A stretch of 64,000 nt of DNA from positions 62,001 to 126,000 of the forward strand of contig CALWPL010000003.1 in the NCBI GenBank assembly GCA_944383405.1. Direction: 5' to 3'. The notes under the pieces were generated by a model that was given only the letters and a program-made list of their open reading frames with translations, was not told the DNA's origin and ran no database searches. Position numbers and translations under genes: made by a program. This document shows positions 40,826 through 49,985 of this stretch, piece by piece; position 1 is the first letter of the stretch; every line of letters starts with the position of its first letter. The DNA comes from an uncultured Clostridia bacterium. GTDB taxonomy: Bacteria; Bacillota; Clostridia; Christensenellales; UBA1242.

Positions 40826-42904
40826 ATGGCAAGAAAGTATCCACTAGAATCATACAGAAATATTGGTATTATGGCTCACATTGATGCAGGTAAAACAACT
40901 ACTACTGAGAGAATTTTGTTTTATACTGGAAAAACTCATAAGATAGGTGAAGTGCATGATGGGGCTGCTACTATGGACTGGATGGTTCAGGAACAAGAAA
41001 GAGGTATTACAATTACAAGTGCTTGTACCACTGCAATGTGGAAAAATCACTGTATAAACATTATTGATACACCAGGACATGTGGACTTTACTGTTGAAGT
41101 TGAAAGAAGCCTTAAAGTCCTTGATGGTGCGGTTGCAGTTTTTTGTGCAAGGGGTGGTGTTCAACCACAATCAGAAACTGTTTGGAGACAGGCAGATAAA
41201 TACAAAGTCCCAAGAATTGCATATATTAATAAAATGGATAGAGATGATGCAAATTTCTTTAGGGCTATCCAGATGATGCGTGATAGGCTTAAAGCAAATC
41301 CTGTTGCAATTCAACTTCCAATAGGGCAGGACGCTTCATTTAGAGGAATTGTTGACTTAGTTCAAATGGACTCAGTTGTATACAAAGATGATCTTGGGAA
41401 AGATATGGTTGTCGGACCTATTCCAGATGACATGATGGAGCAGGCTAAAAAATATAGAAGTGAAATGATTGAAGCCATTGTTGAAACTGATGATGCTTTA
41501 CTTGAAAAATATTTTGCAGGAGAAGAGTTAACAGTTGATGAGATAAAAAAGGCAATTAGAAAGGCAACAATTAATCTTTCAATAACACCTGTTATCTGTG
41601 GAAGTTCATTTAAGAATAAAGGTGTTCAACAATTACTTGACGCTATTGTTGATTATCTTCCAAGCCCACTTGACATTGATGATGTTAAGGGAACAAAACT
41701 TGATGGAAAGACAGAAGAGACTAGAAAAGCTGATGATAAGGAGCCACTTGCAGGTCTTGCTTTCAAAGTTGCAACAGACCCATTTGTTGGTAAAATAACA
41801 TATTTTAGAATTTATTCAGGGGTTTTAAAGGCCGGTTCTTATGTGTTAAATACAACAAAAGATGTTAAGGAAAGAATCGGTAGACTTCTTAGAATGCACG
41901 CTAATCATAGAGAAGATGTTGAAGAAGCATATGCTGGAGATATTGTTGCTATTGTTGGTCTTAAAGATACTACAACTGGTAATACATTATGCGACCCAGA
42001 CCATCCAATAATTCTTGAAAGTATGGAATTTCCAGAACCTGTTATTAATATTGCTGTTGAACCAACTACAAAGCAGGCACAAGAAAAGATGGTAAACGCT
42101 CTTCTTAAACTTGCAGAGGAAGACCCAACATTTAAAACATGGACTGATAATGAGTCTGGGCAAACAATTATTGCAGGAATGGGAGAACTTCATCTTGATA
42201 TTATCGTTGATAGGTTGAAAAGAGAGTTTAAGGTTGATGTTAATGTTGGTAGGCCACAAGTTAGTTATAGGGAGACTATTAGAAAATCTGTTGAAGCAGA
42301 AGGAAAATATATTAGACAAACTGGTGGACATGGACAATATGGACATTGTTGGTTAAGGCTTGAACCTCTTGAAGCAGGTAAAGGTTATGAGTTTGTTGAT
42401 AAAATTGTTGGTGGTGTTATTCCAAAAGAATATATTCCAGCAATTAATAATGGTATTCAGGAAGCAAAGCAAAATGGTGTTCTTGCTGGATATGAAACAG
42501 TAGATTTTAGAGCAACTGTTTTTGATGGTTCTTACCATGATGTTGACTCATCAGAAATGGCGTTTAAAATTGCAGGTTCAATGGCTTTTAGAGAAGCCGC
42601 AAAGAAAGCAGACCCAGTACTCCTTGAACCAATAATGAAGGTTCAGGTTGAAATGCCAGATGACTACCTTGGAACTGTTATGGGTGGTTTAACAAGTAGA
42701 AGGGGTGTTTTGCAAGGGACAGAAACTAATACCGGTTCAGTTATTATTAATGCTGAAGTTCCTTTGTCAGAAATGTTTGGTTATGCAACTGCACTTAGGT
42801 CTTCAACTCAAGGTAGAGGGTCGTTCAATATGGAATTTTCTCACTATGCTGAAGTTCCAAAGAGTATTAGTGAAAAGATAATTGGAGAAAGGCAAAAATC
42901 TTAA
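40826..42904 (+). CDS. fusA: Elongation factor G
   Basis: EF-G is the GTPase that drives ribosomal translocation. AAGGAG precedes the ATG. The 692-residue length is standard. The G1 motif A-H-I-D-A-G-K-T is at residues 17-24, followed by [13 protein letters not shown] and N-K-M-D. The domain IV tip region G-G-H-G-Q-Y-G-H and the domain V motif [12 protein letters not shown] are intact. Last gene of the rpsL-rpsG-fusA unit. No strong terminator separates it from tuf, so some readthrough is possible, though tuf has its own promoters. Confidence 0.98.
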   Translation: MARKYPLESYRNIGIMAHIDAGKTTTTERILFYTGKTHKIGEVHDGAATMDWMVQEQERGITITSACTTAMWKNHCINIIDTPGHVDFTVEVERSLKVLDGAVAVFCARGGVQPQSETVWRQADKYKVPRIAYINKMDRDDANFFRAIQMMRDRLKANPVAIQLPIGQDASFRGIVDLVQMDSVVYKDDLGKDMVVGPIPDDMMEQAKKYRSEMIEAIVETDDALLEKYFAGEELTVDEIKKAIRKATINLSITPVICGSSFKNKGVQQLLDAIVDYLPSPLDIDDVKGTKLDGKTEETRKADDKEPLAGLAFKVATDPFVGKITYFRIYSGVLKAGSYVLNTTKDVKERIGRLLRMHANHREDVEEAYAGDIVAIVGLKDTTTGNTLCDPDHPIILESMEFPEPVINIAVEPTTKQAQEKMVNALLKLAEEDPTFKTWTDNESGQTIIAGMGELHLDIIVDRLKREFKVDVNVGRPQVSYRETIRKSVEAEGKYIRQTGGHGQYGHCWLRLEPLEAGKGYEFVDKIVGGVIPKEYIPAINNGIQEAKQNGVLAGYETVDFRATVFDGSYHDVDSSEMAFKIAGSMAFREAAKKADPVLLEPIMKVQVEMPDDYLGTVMGGLTSRRGVLQGTETNTGSVIINAEVPLSEMFGYATALRSSTQGRGSFNMEFSHYAEVPKSISEKIIGERQKS

Positions 42905-42989
42905 TTAAATTTCCATTTATTATTTTTACAAATTATTAAGACAATTTAATTTTTAATAAAGAATTAGCAAAAATTAATGTGATATTTGT

Positions 42990-43018
42990 TTGACAATGGG
43001 AAAATTAAAAAGTATAAT
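42990..43018 (+). promoter_or_regulatory. tuf promoter P1
   Basis: Exact consensus TTGACA (42990-42995), 17-base spacer, exact consensus TATAAT (43013-43018). Located 65 bases before the tuf start. Confidence 0.92.
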
Positions 43019-43023
43019 TATGC

Positions 43024-43051
43024 TTGACATTAATTAAAAGAAAAATATAAT
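43024..43051 (+). promoter_or_regulatory. tuf promoter P2
   Basis: A second exact TTGACA (43024-43029) with a 16-base spacer and exact TATAAT (43046-43051), 34 bases downstream of the -35 box of P1. Transcription from P2 would give a leader of about 25 bases that still contains the AGGAGG site. Confidence 0.85.
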
Positions 43052-43083
43052 TAATTCGTGTAAATTTTAGGAGGATATTTATT

Positions 43084-44286
43084 ATGGCAAAAGCAAAATT
43101 TGATAGATCAAAGCCACATGTTAACATTGGTACTATTGGCCATGTTGACCACGGTAAGACAACTTTGACTGCCGCTATTACAATGTGGTGTGCAGCAAAG
43201 GGTTGGGCTGAGAAAATGAAATATGAAGATATCGATAAGGCCCCAGAAGAAAGGGCAAGAGGTATTACAATTAATACATCTCATGTCGAATATCAAACAG
43301 CAAAGAGACACTATGCTCATGTTGACTGCCCAGGACACGCAGACTATGTAAAGAACATGATTACAGGTGCTGCTCAAATGGATGGGGCAATTCTTGTTGT
43401 TGCTGCAACTGATGGTCCTATGCCACAAACAAGAGAACACATTCTTCTTGCTCGTCAAGTTGGTGTTCCATACATCGTAGTATTTATGAATAAAGTTGAT
43501 CAAGTTGATGACCCTGAACTTCTTGATCTTGTTGAAATGGATATTCGTGAACTTCTTAATGAGTATGGTTTCCCAGGAGATACAACTCCAATTATTAGAG
43601 GTTCTGCATTAAAGGCTCTTGAAGCAGCACAAAGTGGACATCCAGATGATCCTGCATGTAAATGCATTGAGGAACTTCTTGATGCTATTGATAACTTTAT
43701 CCCAACTCCAGCTAGAGCAACTGATCAACCATTCTTGATGCCTGTTGAAGATGTTTTTACAATCACAGGTCGTGGTACTGTTGCAACTGGTAGAGTAGAA
43801 AGAGGTATTTGTAAAGTTGGCGACACAGTTGAAATACTTGGTATGGGATCAGATAAAACAAGTGTTATCACTGGGGTTGAAATGTTTAGAAAACTTCTTG
43901 ATGAAGCACAAGCAGGGGATAATATTGGTGTTCTTCTTCGTGGTATTCAAAGAACAGATATTGAAAGAGGTCAAGTTATTTGTAAACCTGGTTCAGTTAA
44001 ACCTCACATGAAGTTTACTGCACAAGTTTATGTATTGAAGAAAGAAGAAGGTGGAAGACATACTCCATTCTTCAATGGTTATCGTCCTCAATTCTATTTT
44101 AGAACAACAGATGTTACAGGTTCTATTGAACTTGAAAGTGGTGTTGAAATGGTTATGCCTGGAGATAATGTCAAGATGACTATTACTCTTATCACACCTA
44201 TTGCTATTGAACAAGGTTTAAGATTTGCTATTCGTGAAGGTGGCAGAACAGTTGGTTCAGGTGTTGTATCTGAAATTTTAGAGTAA
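43084..44286 (+). CDS. tuf: Elongation factor Tu
   Basis: EF-Tu delivers aminoacyl-tRNA to the ribosome. AGGAGG precedes the ATG. The 400-residue protein has G-H-V-D-H-G-K-T at residues 19-26, R-G-I-T-I-N-T, D-C-P-G-H and N-K-V-D, followed by two intact beta-barrel domains ending in [12 protein letters not shown]. It is a separate transcription unit with two promoters and its own terminator, fitting its very high expression. Confidence 0.99.
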   Translation: MAKAKFDRSKPHVNIGTIGHVDHGKTTLTAAITMWCAAKGWAEKMKYEDIDKAPEERARGITINTSHVEYQTAKRHYAHVDCPGHADYVKNMITGAAQMDGAILVVAATDGPMPQTREHILLARQVGVPYIVVFMNKVDQVDDPELLDLVEMDIRELLNEYGFPGDTTPIIRGSALKALEAAQSGHPDDPACKCIEELLDAIDNFIPTPARATDQPFLMPVEDVFTITGRGTVATGRVERGICKVGDTVEILGMGSDKTSVITGVEMFRKLLDEAQAGDNIGVLLRGIQRTDIERGQVICKPGSVKPHMKFTAQVYVLKKEEGGRHTPFFNGYRPQFYFRTTDVTGSIELESGVEMVMPGDNVKMTITLITPIAIEQGLRFAIREGGRTVGSGVVSEILE

Positions 44287-44297
44287 GATTTAGTATA

Positions 44298-44340
44298 AAA
44301 AAAATAGACGCATTTATTAATTAGATGTGTCTATTTTTTT
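44298..44340 (+). terminator. Terminator of tuf
   Basis: AAATAGACGCAT pairs with ATGTGTCTATTT (arms 44298-44313 and 44325-44340 including A and T runs) with one wobble pair and an 11-base loop; seven T end the right arm. Confidence 0.88.
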
Positions 44341-44363
44341 ATTGTTATTTGAATAAATTTTAT

Positions 44364-44392
44364 TTGATTGTTTTGAATTTATTTTATATAAT
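44364..44392 (+). promoter_or_regulatory. Promoter of the AI-2E family gene, predicting a leaderless mRNA
   Basis: TTGATT (44364-44369), 17-base spacer, exact TATAAT (44387-44392). The ATG begins at 44401, only 8 bases after the -10 box, so the transcript should start at or within a couple of bases of the ATG. Confidence 0.8.
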
Positions 44393-44400
44393 AAAATGTA

Positions 44401-45909
44401 ATGGAAAAAAAAGATTTTAATTCGAGTTTAAATAATTATAAAAATGGTAGTTCTTTTAGGATAAAATGGTTTGGGCTTTTTGTTGCTATGTTTTGGGCTT
44501 TTTTTGCCGCTCTTGCACTTAGCAATGTTTTAAGCCCTTATTTTTCACAAATTATTAGTGGATTACTTACAGGCGTTACACCACTTCTTATTGGAATTGT
44601 AATTGCTTTTGTAACTTATAGGTTAGTTGATTTTACAGAAAAAGTTGTTTTAAAGAATGCATTTAAAAATAGTCCTTATAAGTTTGGAATTAAAAGGATA
44701 ATTTCTATAACCCTTGTAGTTTTAATAATTATTGGGATTATTGTGATAATCTTTTCAATTCTTATTCCTAAAATAGTATCTGTTGTTCAGGAACTTACTG
44801 CAGGTGGCGGAGATGGCTGGGACCAGATGGTAAATGGTGTTGTTACTGATATTTGCAATCTTATTCGTAATTGGTTTGGAGCTGATGTTGACCAAGAGAG
44901 TATACGGAATGTTTTAAATTCAATATTTGATACTTTGCGAGAAACTGTATTTTATATTGATGGCTTAATGGAAATATCGGTTAGTGTTGTTACAGGTGCT
45001 TTTAATTTCTTTATTGGGTTAATTTTGGCTATTCTTATTCTTAAAGATAAAGAAAAGATAAGTAGGTTTACAAGAAGGTTTGTTTATGCAAATTTCAAAA
45101 AGGAAAGAGCAGATAATCTTTGTGTTATTACAAAAAATACAAATAAAATCTTGTTTGATTATGTAATATGTAAATTAATTGAATTTGCTATAATTTTTGT
45201 TTCACTTGGAATAACTTATATGATTTTGGGTCTTAGTTTTACTTGGGAACTTGCTCTTATTATTGGCTTATTTAACTTTATCCCTTATTTTGGTATTTAT
45301 ATTGGGGCAATTCCTGCTATACTTTTAACTTTAATTTTTGACTCTATGAATTTGGCTTTATATATGGCAATTGCAACAATTATAATAACAACACTTGAAT
45401 TTAATATCTTAATTCCTATTATTACGGCAAACAAATTAAAAGTTAGTGCTCTTTTAGTTACTGCTTCAATTATAATTGGTGGGGCAATGTTCGGCATTAT
45501 GGGGATGTTATTTGCACCTCCAATTATTGCAATAATAAGTGTTATTGTAATGGGTAATATAGAACTAAAAGAAAATCATATGAGATATGTCATGGAACTT
45601 AATGCTGAAAGGGAACGGCAAAGACAGGAGCAAAAAGAGTTAATAGGAATTGCAGAAAAAAATAAAGATTCAAGTTCTGTTTCTAATAGACTCAATAACA
45701 AGACTAATGTAAAAAGAAAAAAGAACAGTATAATAGATAAAGGAAATCAGGTAGAAAAACAAGCACACGATGAAGTTGTTGAAAAAGATAATCAAAAAGA
45801 AAAAATACAGAATAATGAGAAGAAAAAAACAGTAAGGAAATCAACGACAAAAAAGGACAACATTGTTTTATCAAGTGAAAATGAAATTTTAAATAAAGAT
45901 AAGGAGTAA
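44401..45909 (+). CDS. AI-2E family membrane protein
   Basis: The 502-residue protein has the layout of the AI-2E/PerM family: two hydrophobic segments near residues 25-75, one near 95-120, a soluble region rich in acidic residues, then several close helices from about 200 to 390, including F-N-F-I-P-Y-F-G and G-A-M-F-G-I-M-G-M-L-F-A-P-P. The family exports small molecules or ions; the substrate here is unknown. The last 100 residues are an unusual hydrophilic Lys/Glu/Asn-rich cytosolic tail. There is no ribosome binding site before the ATG, which agrees with a leaderless mRNA from the promoter just upstream. trpS follows 13 bases after the stop and is probably cotranscribed. Confidence 0.9.
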   Translation: MEKKDFNSSLNNYKNGSSFRIKWFGLFVAMFWAFFAALALSNVLSPYFSQIISGLLTGVTPLLIGIVIAFVTYRLVDFTEKVVLKNAFKNSPYKFGIKRIISITLVVLIIIGIIVIIFSILIPKIVSVVQELTAGGGDGWDQMVNGVVTDICNLIRNWFGADVDQESIRNVLNSIFDTLRETVFYIDGLMEISVSVVTGAFNFFIGLILAILILKDKEKISRFTRRFVYANFKKERADNLCVITKNTNKILFDYVICKLIEFAIIFVSLGITYMILGLSFTWELALIIGLFNFIPYFGIYIGAIPAILLTLIFDSMNLALYMAIATIIITTLEFNILIPIITANKLKVSALLVTASIIIGGAMFGIMGMLFAPPIIAIISVIVMGNIELKENHMRYVMELNAERERQRQEQKELIGIAEKNKDSSSVSNRLNNKTNVKRKKNSIIDKGNQVEKQAHDEVVEKDNQKEKIQNNEKKKTVRKSTTKKDNIVLSSENEILNKDKE

Positions 45910-45922
45910 ATAAGGGTTAAAA

Positions 45923-46903
45923 ATGGAAATTTTATATAGCGCAACAAAACCAACAGGAAAATTAACTCTTGGCAATTATTTAGGAGCAATTAAAAATTGG
46001 AAGGAAATGCAAGAAAATTATAATTCCATATTTGCAGTTGCAGACCTTCATTCACTTACAATAAATATAGATAAAAAAGAATTAAACGACAATATTTATA
46101 CTCAGTTTGCTACATTTTTAGCGGCAGGGCTTGACCCAGAAAAAAGTATTATTTATTGTCAGTCGCATGTGAAGGAGCATGCAGAACTAGCATGGATAAT
46201 GAACTGCTTGACATATTTTGGAGAAGCAAGTAGAATGACTCAGTTTAAAGATCATAAGAAAAAAGACAAGGTTGTTTCAGTGGGGCTTTTTGCTTATCCT
46301 ATGTTAATGGCGGGAGATATTTTGCTATATAATACAAATGTTGTTCCTGTTGGTATTGATCAGATGCAACATGTGGAAATTTGTAGAGATATTGCGATGC
46401 GTTTTAATGCAAGATATGGTGAAACTTTTGTAATTCCAAAAGGTATTATTCCAAAAGTTGGAGCGAAAATAATGGGGCTTTCTGACCCTACTAAAAAAAT
46501 GGCAAAGTCAGAAGACAATGAAAATAATGTAATTTATATTGAAGATGATGACGAAACTATAAGAAGAAAGTTTAAAAGGGCAGTAACAGATAGTTTAAAT
46601 AGAATAAAATATTGTGAAGAGCAACCTGGGGTGTCAAACCTTCTTACGATTTTTTCGTGCATAAAAAACATCACAATTAACGAGGCAGAGAAGCATTTTG
46701 AGGGACTTGGATACGGAGAGTTAAAAAGTCAAACAGCACAGGCTGTTATTGATGAATTATCTCCAATAAGACAAAAACTGAGAGAACTAAAACAAAATAA
46801 AACTTATCTTGAAGAAATGATGAAAAAGGGGGCAGAAAAGGCAAGATTAATTGCAAGTAAGACTCTTAATAAGGTTTATAGAAAAATAGGGCTTGTAATA
46901 TAA
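45923..46903 (+). CDS. trpS: Tryptophanyl-tRNA synthetase
   Basis: TrpRS charges tRNA-Trp. The 326-residue class Ic enzyme has the HIGH-type motif P-T-G-K-L-T-L-G-N-Y at residues 10-19, the tryptophan pocket region G-D-I-L-L-Y...V-P-V-G-I-D-Q-M-Q-H, and the KMSKS-type loop K-K-M-A-K-S. Length and motifs are normal. It probably shares a transcript with the AI-2E family gene. A bidirectional terminator 230 bases downstream separates it from the convergent small gene. Confidence 0.97.
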   Translation: MEILYSATKPTGKLTLGNYLGAIKNWKEMQENYNSIFAVADLHSLTINIDKKELNDNIYTQFATFLAAGLDPEKSIIYCQSHVKEHAELAWIMNCLTYFGEASRMTQFKDHKKKDKVVSVGLFAYPMLMAGDILLYNTNVVPVGIDQMQHVEICRDIAMRFNARYGETFVIPKGIIPKVGAKIMGLSDPTKKMAKSEDNENNVIYIEDDDETIRRKFKRAVTDSLNRIKYCEEQPGVSNLLTIFSCIKNITINEAEKHFEGLGYGELKSQTAQAVIDELSPIRQKLRELKQNKTYLEEMMKKGAEKARLIASKTLNKVYRKIGLVI

Positions 46904-46980
46904 AATTAAAAATGTGAATTAGATAATAAGTTTCACTAGCAAAATAAACTTTAAAAACTAGATAGTAATAAAAATTATAG

Positions 46981-47051
46981 ATAACTTCTAGGGAAATAAT
47001 TTATAAATTATAGGTTAAATTATTTTAAGGTAAATTAGTTTTAGAAGTTAT
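46981..47051. repeat. Nested palindromic element of unknown function
   Basis: Perfect 10-base arms ATAACTTCTA (46981-46990) and TAGAAGTTAT (47042-47051) enclose a second perfect 10-base pair, AAATAATTTA (46994-47003) and TAAATTATTT (47016-47025), around a 12-base loop. The 71 bases lie in the gap after trpS, which otherwise holds nothing recognisable. It could be a small mobile palindrome, a structured RNA or chance in AT-rich DNA. Confidence 0.45.
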
Positions 47052-47134
47052 GATTAATTAAAAATTACATAGTGAACAATTAATGTTAAATAATTGAAAT
47101 AATAAATTAAAACACTTATTATAAATATTTAATA

Positions 47135-47166
47135 AAATCAACCTATGAAATCCCATAGGTTGATTT
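47135..47166. terminator. Bidirectional terminator between trpS and the small minus-strand gene
   Basis: A perfect 13-bp stem: AAATCAACCTATG (47135-47147) with CATAGGTTGATTT (47154-47166), loop AAATCC. Read on the minus strand it follows the stop of the 59-residue gene by 17 bases and ends in a T-rich stretch. Confidence 0.85.
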
Positions 47167-47182
47167 GTTGTCTTACTCTTAT

Positions 47183-47362
47183 TTAAAAAAATCTTGAATT
47201 ATTAGTGCCAAAGGAACAATTGCAGCAGCCATTATTGTTTTGAGTACCATTTAACGCAAGCAAGAGTAAGAGTAAGAAGTTGGTGTTTGTGTTTAAGTTT
47301 GTATCTGTTGCCGATGTAAAAATAGAGATAAGCAGAACAAGTAACAAATAATTTGTATCCAT
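47183..47362 (-). CDS. Small membrane peptide with Cys-Cys-x-Cys motif (59 aa)
   Basis: This gene is short and on the opposite strand to its neighbours. Its ATG at 47362 is preceded by AGGAGGG at 4 bases spacing, the strongest ribosome binding site in the area, and a strong terminator follows its stop. The 59-residue product has a hydrophobic N-terminus (residues 5-18: L-L-L-V-L-L-I-S-I-F), an Asn/Thr-rich stretch with three TN pairs, a second Leu-rich segment (F-L-L-L-L-L-L-A-L, 29-37), and then N-N-N-G-C-C-N-C-S-F-G (Cys46, Cys47, Cys49). A small membrane or secreted peptide able to bind metal or form disulfides is inference. It is divergent from the ArsR-family gene across 119 bases, so that regulator may control it. 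I do not recognise a named family. Confidence 0.75.
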   Translation of the reverse strand: MDTNYLLLVLLISIFTSATDTNLNTNTNFLLLLLLALNGTQNNNGCCNCSFGTNNSRFF

Positions 47363-47433
47363 AAAACCCTCCTAATAAGACAAAAAACATCTTTTTAGAG
47401 TCTTTTTACCTATAATTTGCACTTATCCTTTTT

Positions 47434-47461
47434 TTGTATTTTTTTATTTTTATCTTATAAT
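47434..47461 (+). promoter_or_regulatory. Promoter of the ArsR-family gene
   Basis: TTGTAT (47434-47439), 16-base spacer, exact TATAAT (47456-47461), then AAAGGAG and the ATG at 47482. The 9-base string TATAATTTG occurs here and again at 47411-47419, a possible pair of half-sites for the regulator in the divergent intergenic region. Confidence 0.65.
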
Positions 47462-47481
47462 TTGTAAAAGGAGTAAAGTAA

Positions 47482-47829
47482 ATGGAACAAACCTATGCAA
47501 ATATTGATAAAGAAACTCTAACCAACCTGCAATATTATATGCCAGAAAATCATACTTTGCGACAACTCGCTGATATTTTTAGTCTCTTTGCAGACCAGAC
47601 AAGATTAAAAATTTTATCTGTACTAGCATTAAGTGATATGTGTGTTAATGACTTATCAAAATACTTAAACATTAATCAAACGACAATAAGTCATCAGTTA
47701 AGATTTTTAAAAAATTTTAATGCGGTAATTGATAGGAGAGAAGGGAAAGTTGTTTTTTATAGTTTGAATAATGAGCATATTAATAATATTATGTTAGATG
47801 GCGTTGATTACATACAGGGGAGTTTATAA
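47482..47829 (+). CDS. ArsR-family transcriptional regulator
   Basis: The 115-residue protein is a winged-helix ArsR/SmtB-type repressor: A-D-Q-T-R-L-K-I-L-S-V-L near residue 37, the recognition helix N-Q-T-T-I-S-H-Q-L-R-F-L-K near residue 70, and the wing R-R-E-G-K-V-V-F-Y-S-L. The usual Cys-x-Cys metal site of ArsR in the alpha-3 position is not complete (only Cys in D-M-C-V-N-D), and the C-terminal helix has a single His, so the signal is uncertain. AAGGAG lies upstream. It is monocistronic, with the Cys-containing small peptide gene divergent to it; autoregulation and control of that gene are likely but inferred. Confidence 0.9.
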   Translation: MEQTYANIDKETLTNLQYYMPENHTLRQLADIFSLFADQTRLKILSVLALSDMCVNDLSKYLNINQTTISHQLRFLKNFNAVIDRREGKVVFYSLNNEHINNIMLDGVDYIQGSL

Positions 47830-48045
47830 AAATTTTTAACAATAGAAATTTGTTTATAATTTAATGTAATAAAATAATTTTATTTTTAATTTAGATTAAA
47901 AAAGTTTTTATTTATATATAGCATCATTTAGTTTGTATTGAGAAACTTTTAGAAATACATTTAATAATTAAGAGAATAGCAAATAGGAATATTTTATTTT
48001 TAGTAATTTTAGAGCATTAAAACTATTTATTTTTATTTATATTTA

Positions 48046-48054
48046 TGCTATTAT
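48046..48054 (+). promoter_or_regulatory. Extended -10 element before uvrC
   Basis: TGc followed by TATTAT (48049-48054), ending 19 bases before the uvrC ATG. No good -35 box is visible. The short leader still contains AGGAA. The rest of the 244-base gap after arsR is AT-rich and holds nothing recognisable. Confidence 0.5.
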
Positions 48055-48073
48055 TTTATTGTAGGAAAAAGAT

Positions 48074-49888
48074 ATGGATATTAGAGATAAATTACAAAAG
48101 TTGCCATTAAGTCCTGGTGTTTACATTATGAAAGACAAATTTGGCAATATAATTTACATAGGTAAAGCAAAAAAATTAAAGAATAGAGTGAGTCAATACT
48201 TTTTAAACAAAAACCATACTGATAAAGTAAAGAGTATGGTATCTCAGGTTGCAGATTTTGACTATATTCTTACAAATTCTGAACTTGATGCTCTTGTTTT
48301 AGAATGTAACTTAATAAAAAAACATCAGCCATTTTATAATATTTTATTAAAGGATGGAAAGAGTTATCCTTATATAAAACTTGATTTAGATGAGGATTTC
48401 CCTAAACTAGAAGTTGTTAGAAAGGTAAAAAAGGATAAGGCAAAATACTTTGGTCCTTATTTTGGAATAAATCCAACTGAAATTATAAATGCAGTAAATT
48501 ATGCTTATCCTATACGAACTTGTAATAAAAAGATTAAAGATAATAACAAAATGAAAAAGGGGTGCTTAAATTATTCTCTTGGATTATGTTCTGCCCCTTG
48601 TATGTGCAAGATAACAAGAGAAGAATATTCAAAATTCATTCCAAAGGTATGTGATTTTCTGTATGGGAAAGATGAGGCTGTATATGATATTATTTGCAAA
48701 AAAATGGACCAAGCGGTTAGTATTGAAAATTTTGAACTCGCAATAAAATTAAGAGATTTAAAGTTTATGCTTTTAAAACTTAGAGAAAGGTCAGTAACAG
48801 CACTTACAAATACTTCAAATGTAGATGTGTTTGGTATAGCAAAGAGCGATTTATTTTATGTGTTTTCTGTTCTTATTATAAGGCAAGGTAAAATGATGGG
48901 GGTTAAGTGTTATAGTTTTGACAACTCTCAAATTGATAGCGAACAAATGTTGATTTCTTTTTTAACACAATATTATTTGCAAAACAAATTATTACCTGAA
49001 AAGATATTGCTTCCTGTTGACATTGATGTTGAAGATGCATTATTTAAGTCATTAAGTGAAGGTTTAGGTAAAAAGATTGAAGTAATTGTGCCAGTGAAGG
49101 GTGTTAATAAGCAACTTATTGAGCAAGCAAATAAAAATGCAGAAGAATATTTAAATAAAAATTGTGAATTAGAAAATAAAAAGCAAAAGAAAAAAATGGA
49201 AGTTTTGCAAAATATTAAAGACATTTTAGGCTTAAAAAATCTTCCACTTAGAATGGAATGTTATGACATTTCAAATATATCAGGTACAAGTTCTGTATGT
49301 AGCATGGTTGTTTTTATTAATGGAGCAAAGGCATCAAAACATTATAGGAAATTCAAAATAAAAGAAGTTGTAGGTCCAAATGACTTTGAGAGTTTAAAAG
49401 AAAGTATCACGAGAAGACTTGAAAAGTTAAAGAGTGATGATATTAGTTTTTCCATGCTTCCAGATTTAATAATGATAGATGGCGGGAAAGGGCAGATAAA
49501 TACTTGTAGAGATTTAATCAAAAGTTATAATCAAAATATTGATGTCATAAGTTTGGCAAAGAAGCAAGAAGAAATTTTTGTAGAAGATAATCCCCTTTCT
49601 GTTAAATTGTCAAAGGATAGTCCAGAATTAAAACTATTACAAAAACTTAGAGACGAAGCACATAGATTTGCTATTACTTTTCATAGAAAACTTAGAAAGA
49701 AAAAGCAGGTAATTAGTTTACTTGATGAAATAGAAGGGCTTGGTAAAGTAAAGAAAGAAAATTTAATTGCAAAATTTAAAAGTGTTAAAAGGATGAAAAA
49801 AGCATCAGTAGCTGATTTAATTGAAGTTAGTGGTATAACTCCAAAACTTGCAAGCGAAATAATTAAAAAACTAGAAGAAATAGAATAG
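48074..49888 (+). CDS. uvrC: UvrABC system protein C (excinuclease subunit)
   Basis: UvrC makes the two incisions in nucleotide excision repair. The 604-residue protein has the GIY-YIG nuclease at the N-terminus (S-P-G-V-Y-I-M...I-I-Y-I-G-K-A), a four-Cys cluster (C-N-K-K..., G-C-L-N, L-C-S-A-P-C) that in UvrC binds an iron-sulfur cluster, the UVR domain near residue 215-230, the RNase H-like nuclease with E-C-Y-D-I-S-N-I and M-I-D-G-G-K-G-Q, and tandem helix-hairpin-helix motifs at the end. Length and order are normal. A hairpin terminator follows 28 bases after the stop. Confidence 0.98.
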   Translation: MDIRDKLQKLPLSPGVYIMKDKFGNIIYIGKAKKLKNRVSQYFLNKNHTDKVKSMVSQVADFDYILTNSELDALVLECNLIKKHQPFYNILLKDGKSYPYIKLDLDEDFPKLEVVRKVKKDKAKYFGPYFGINPTEIINAVNYAYPIRTCNKKIKDNNKMKKGCLNYSLGLCSAPCMCKITREEYSKFIPKVCDFLYGKDEAVYDIICKKMDQAVSIENFELAIKLRDLKFMLLKLRERSVTALTNTSNVDVFGIAKSDLFYVFSVLIIRQGKMMGVKCYSFDNSQIDSEQMLISFLTQYYLQNKLLPEKILLPVDIDVEDALFKSLSEGLGKKIEVIVPVKGVNKQLIEQANKNAEEYLNKNCELENKKQKKKMEVLQNIKDILGLKNLPLRMECYDISNISGTSSVCSMVVFINGAKASKHYRKFKIKEVVGPNDFESLKESITRRLEKLKSDDISFSMLPDLIMIDGGKGQINTCRDLIKSYNQNIDVISLAKKQEEIFVEDNPLSVKLSKDSPELKLLQKLRDEAHRFAITFHRKLRKKKQVISLLDEIEGLGKVKKENLIAKFKSVKRMKKASVADLIEVSGITPKLASEIIKKLEEIE

Positions 49889-49916
49889 TAGTTTTTGTCC
49901 TAAACAATTACATTGA

Positions 49917-49952
49917 GTGCATATAAATAACTATATGCACTTTAATTTTTTT
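49917..49952 (+). terminator. Terminator of uvrC
   Basis: GTGCATATA (49917-49925) pairs perfectly with TATATGCAC (49932-49940) around a 6-base loop, followed by a T-rich stretch (49941-49952). The GTG of the left arm is an apparent but unlikely start for the downstream gene. Confidence 0.85.
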
Positions 49953-49985
49953 AAAAAATCTTTTTTGTTTTTATTCTCAAAAAAA

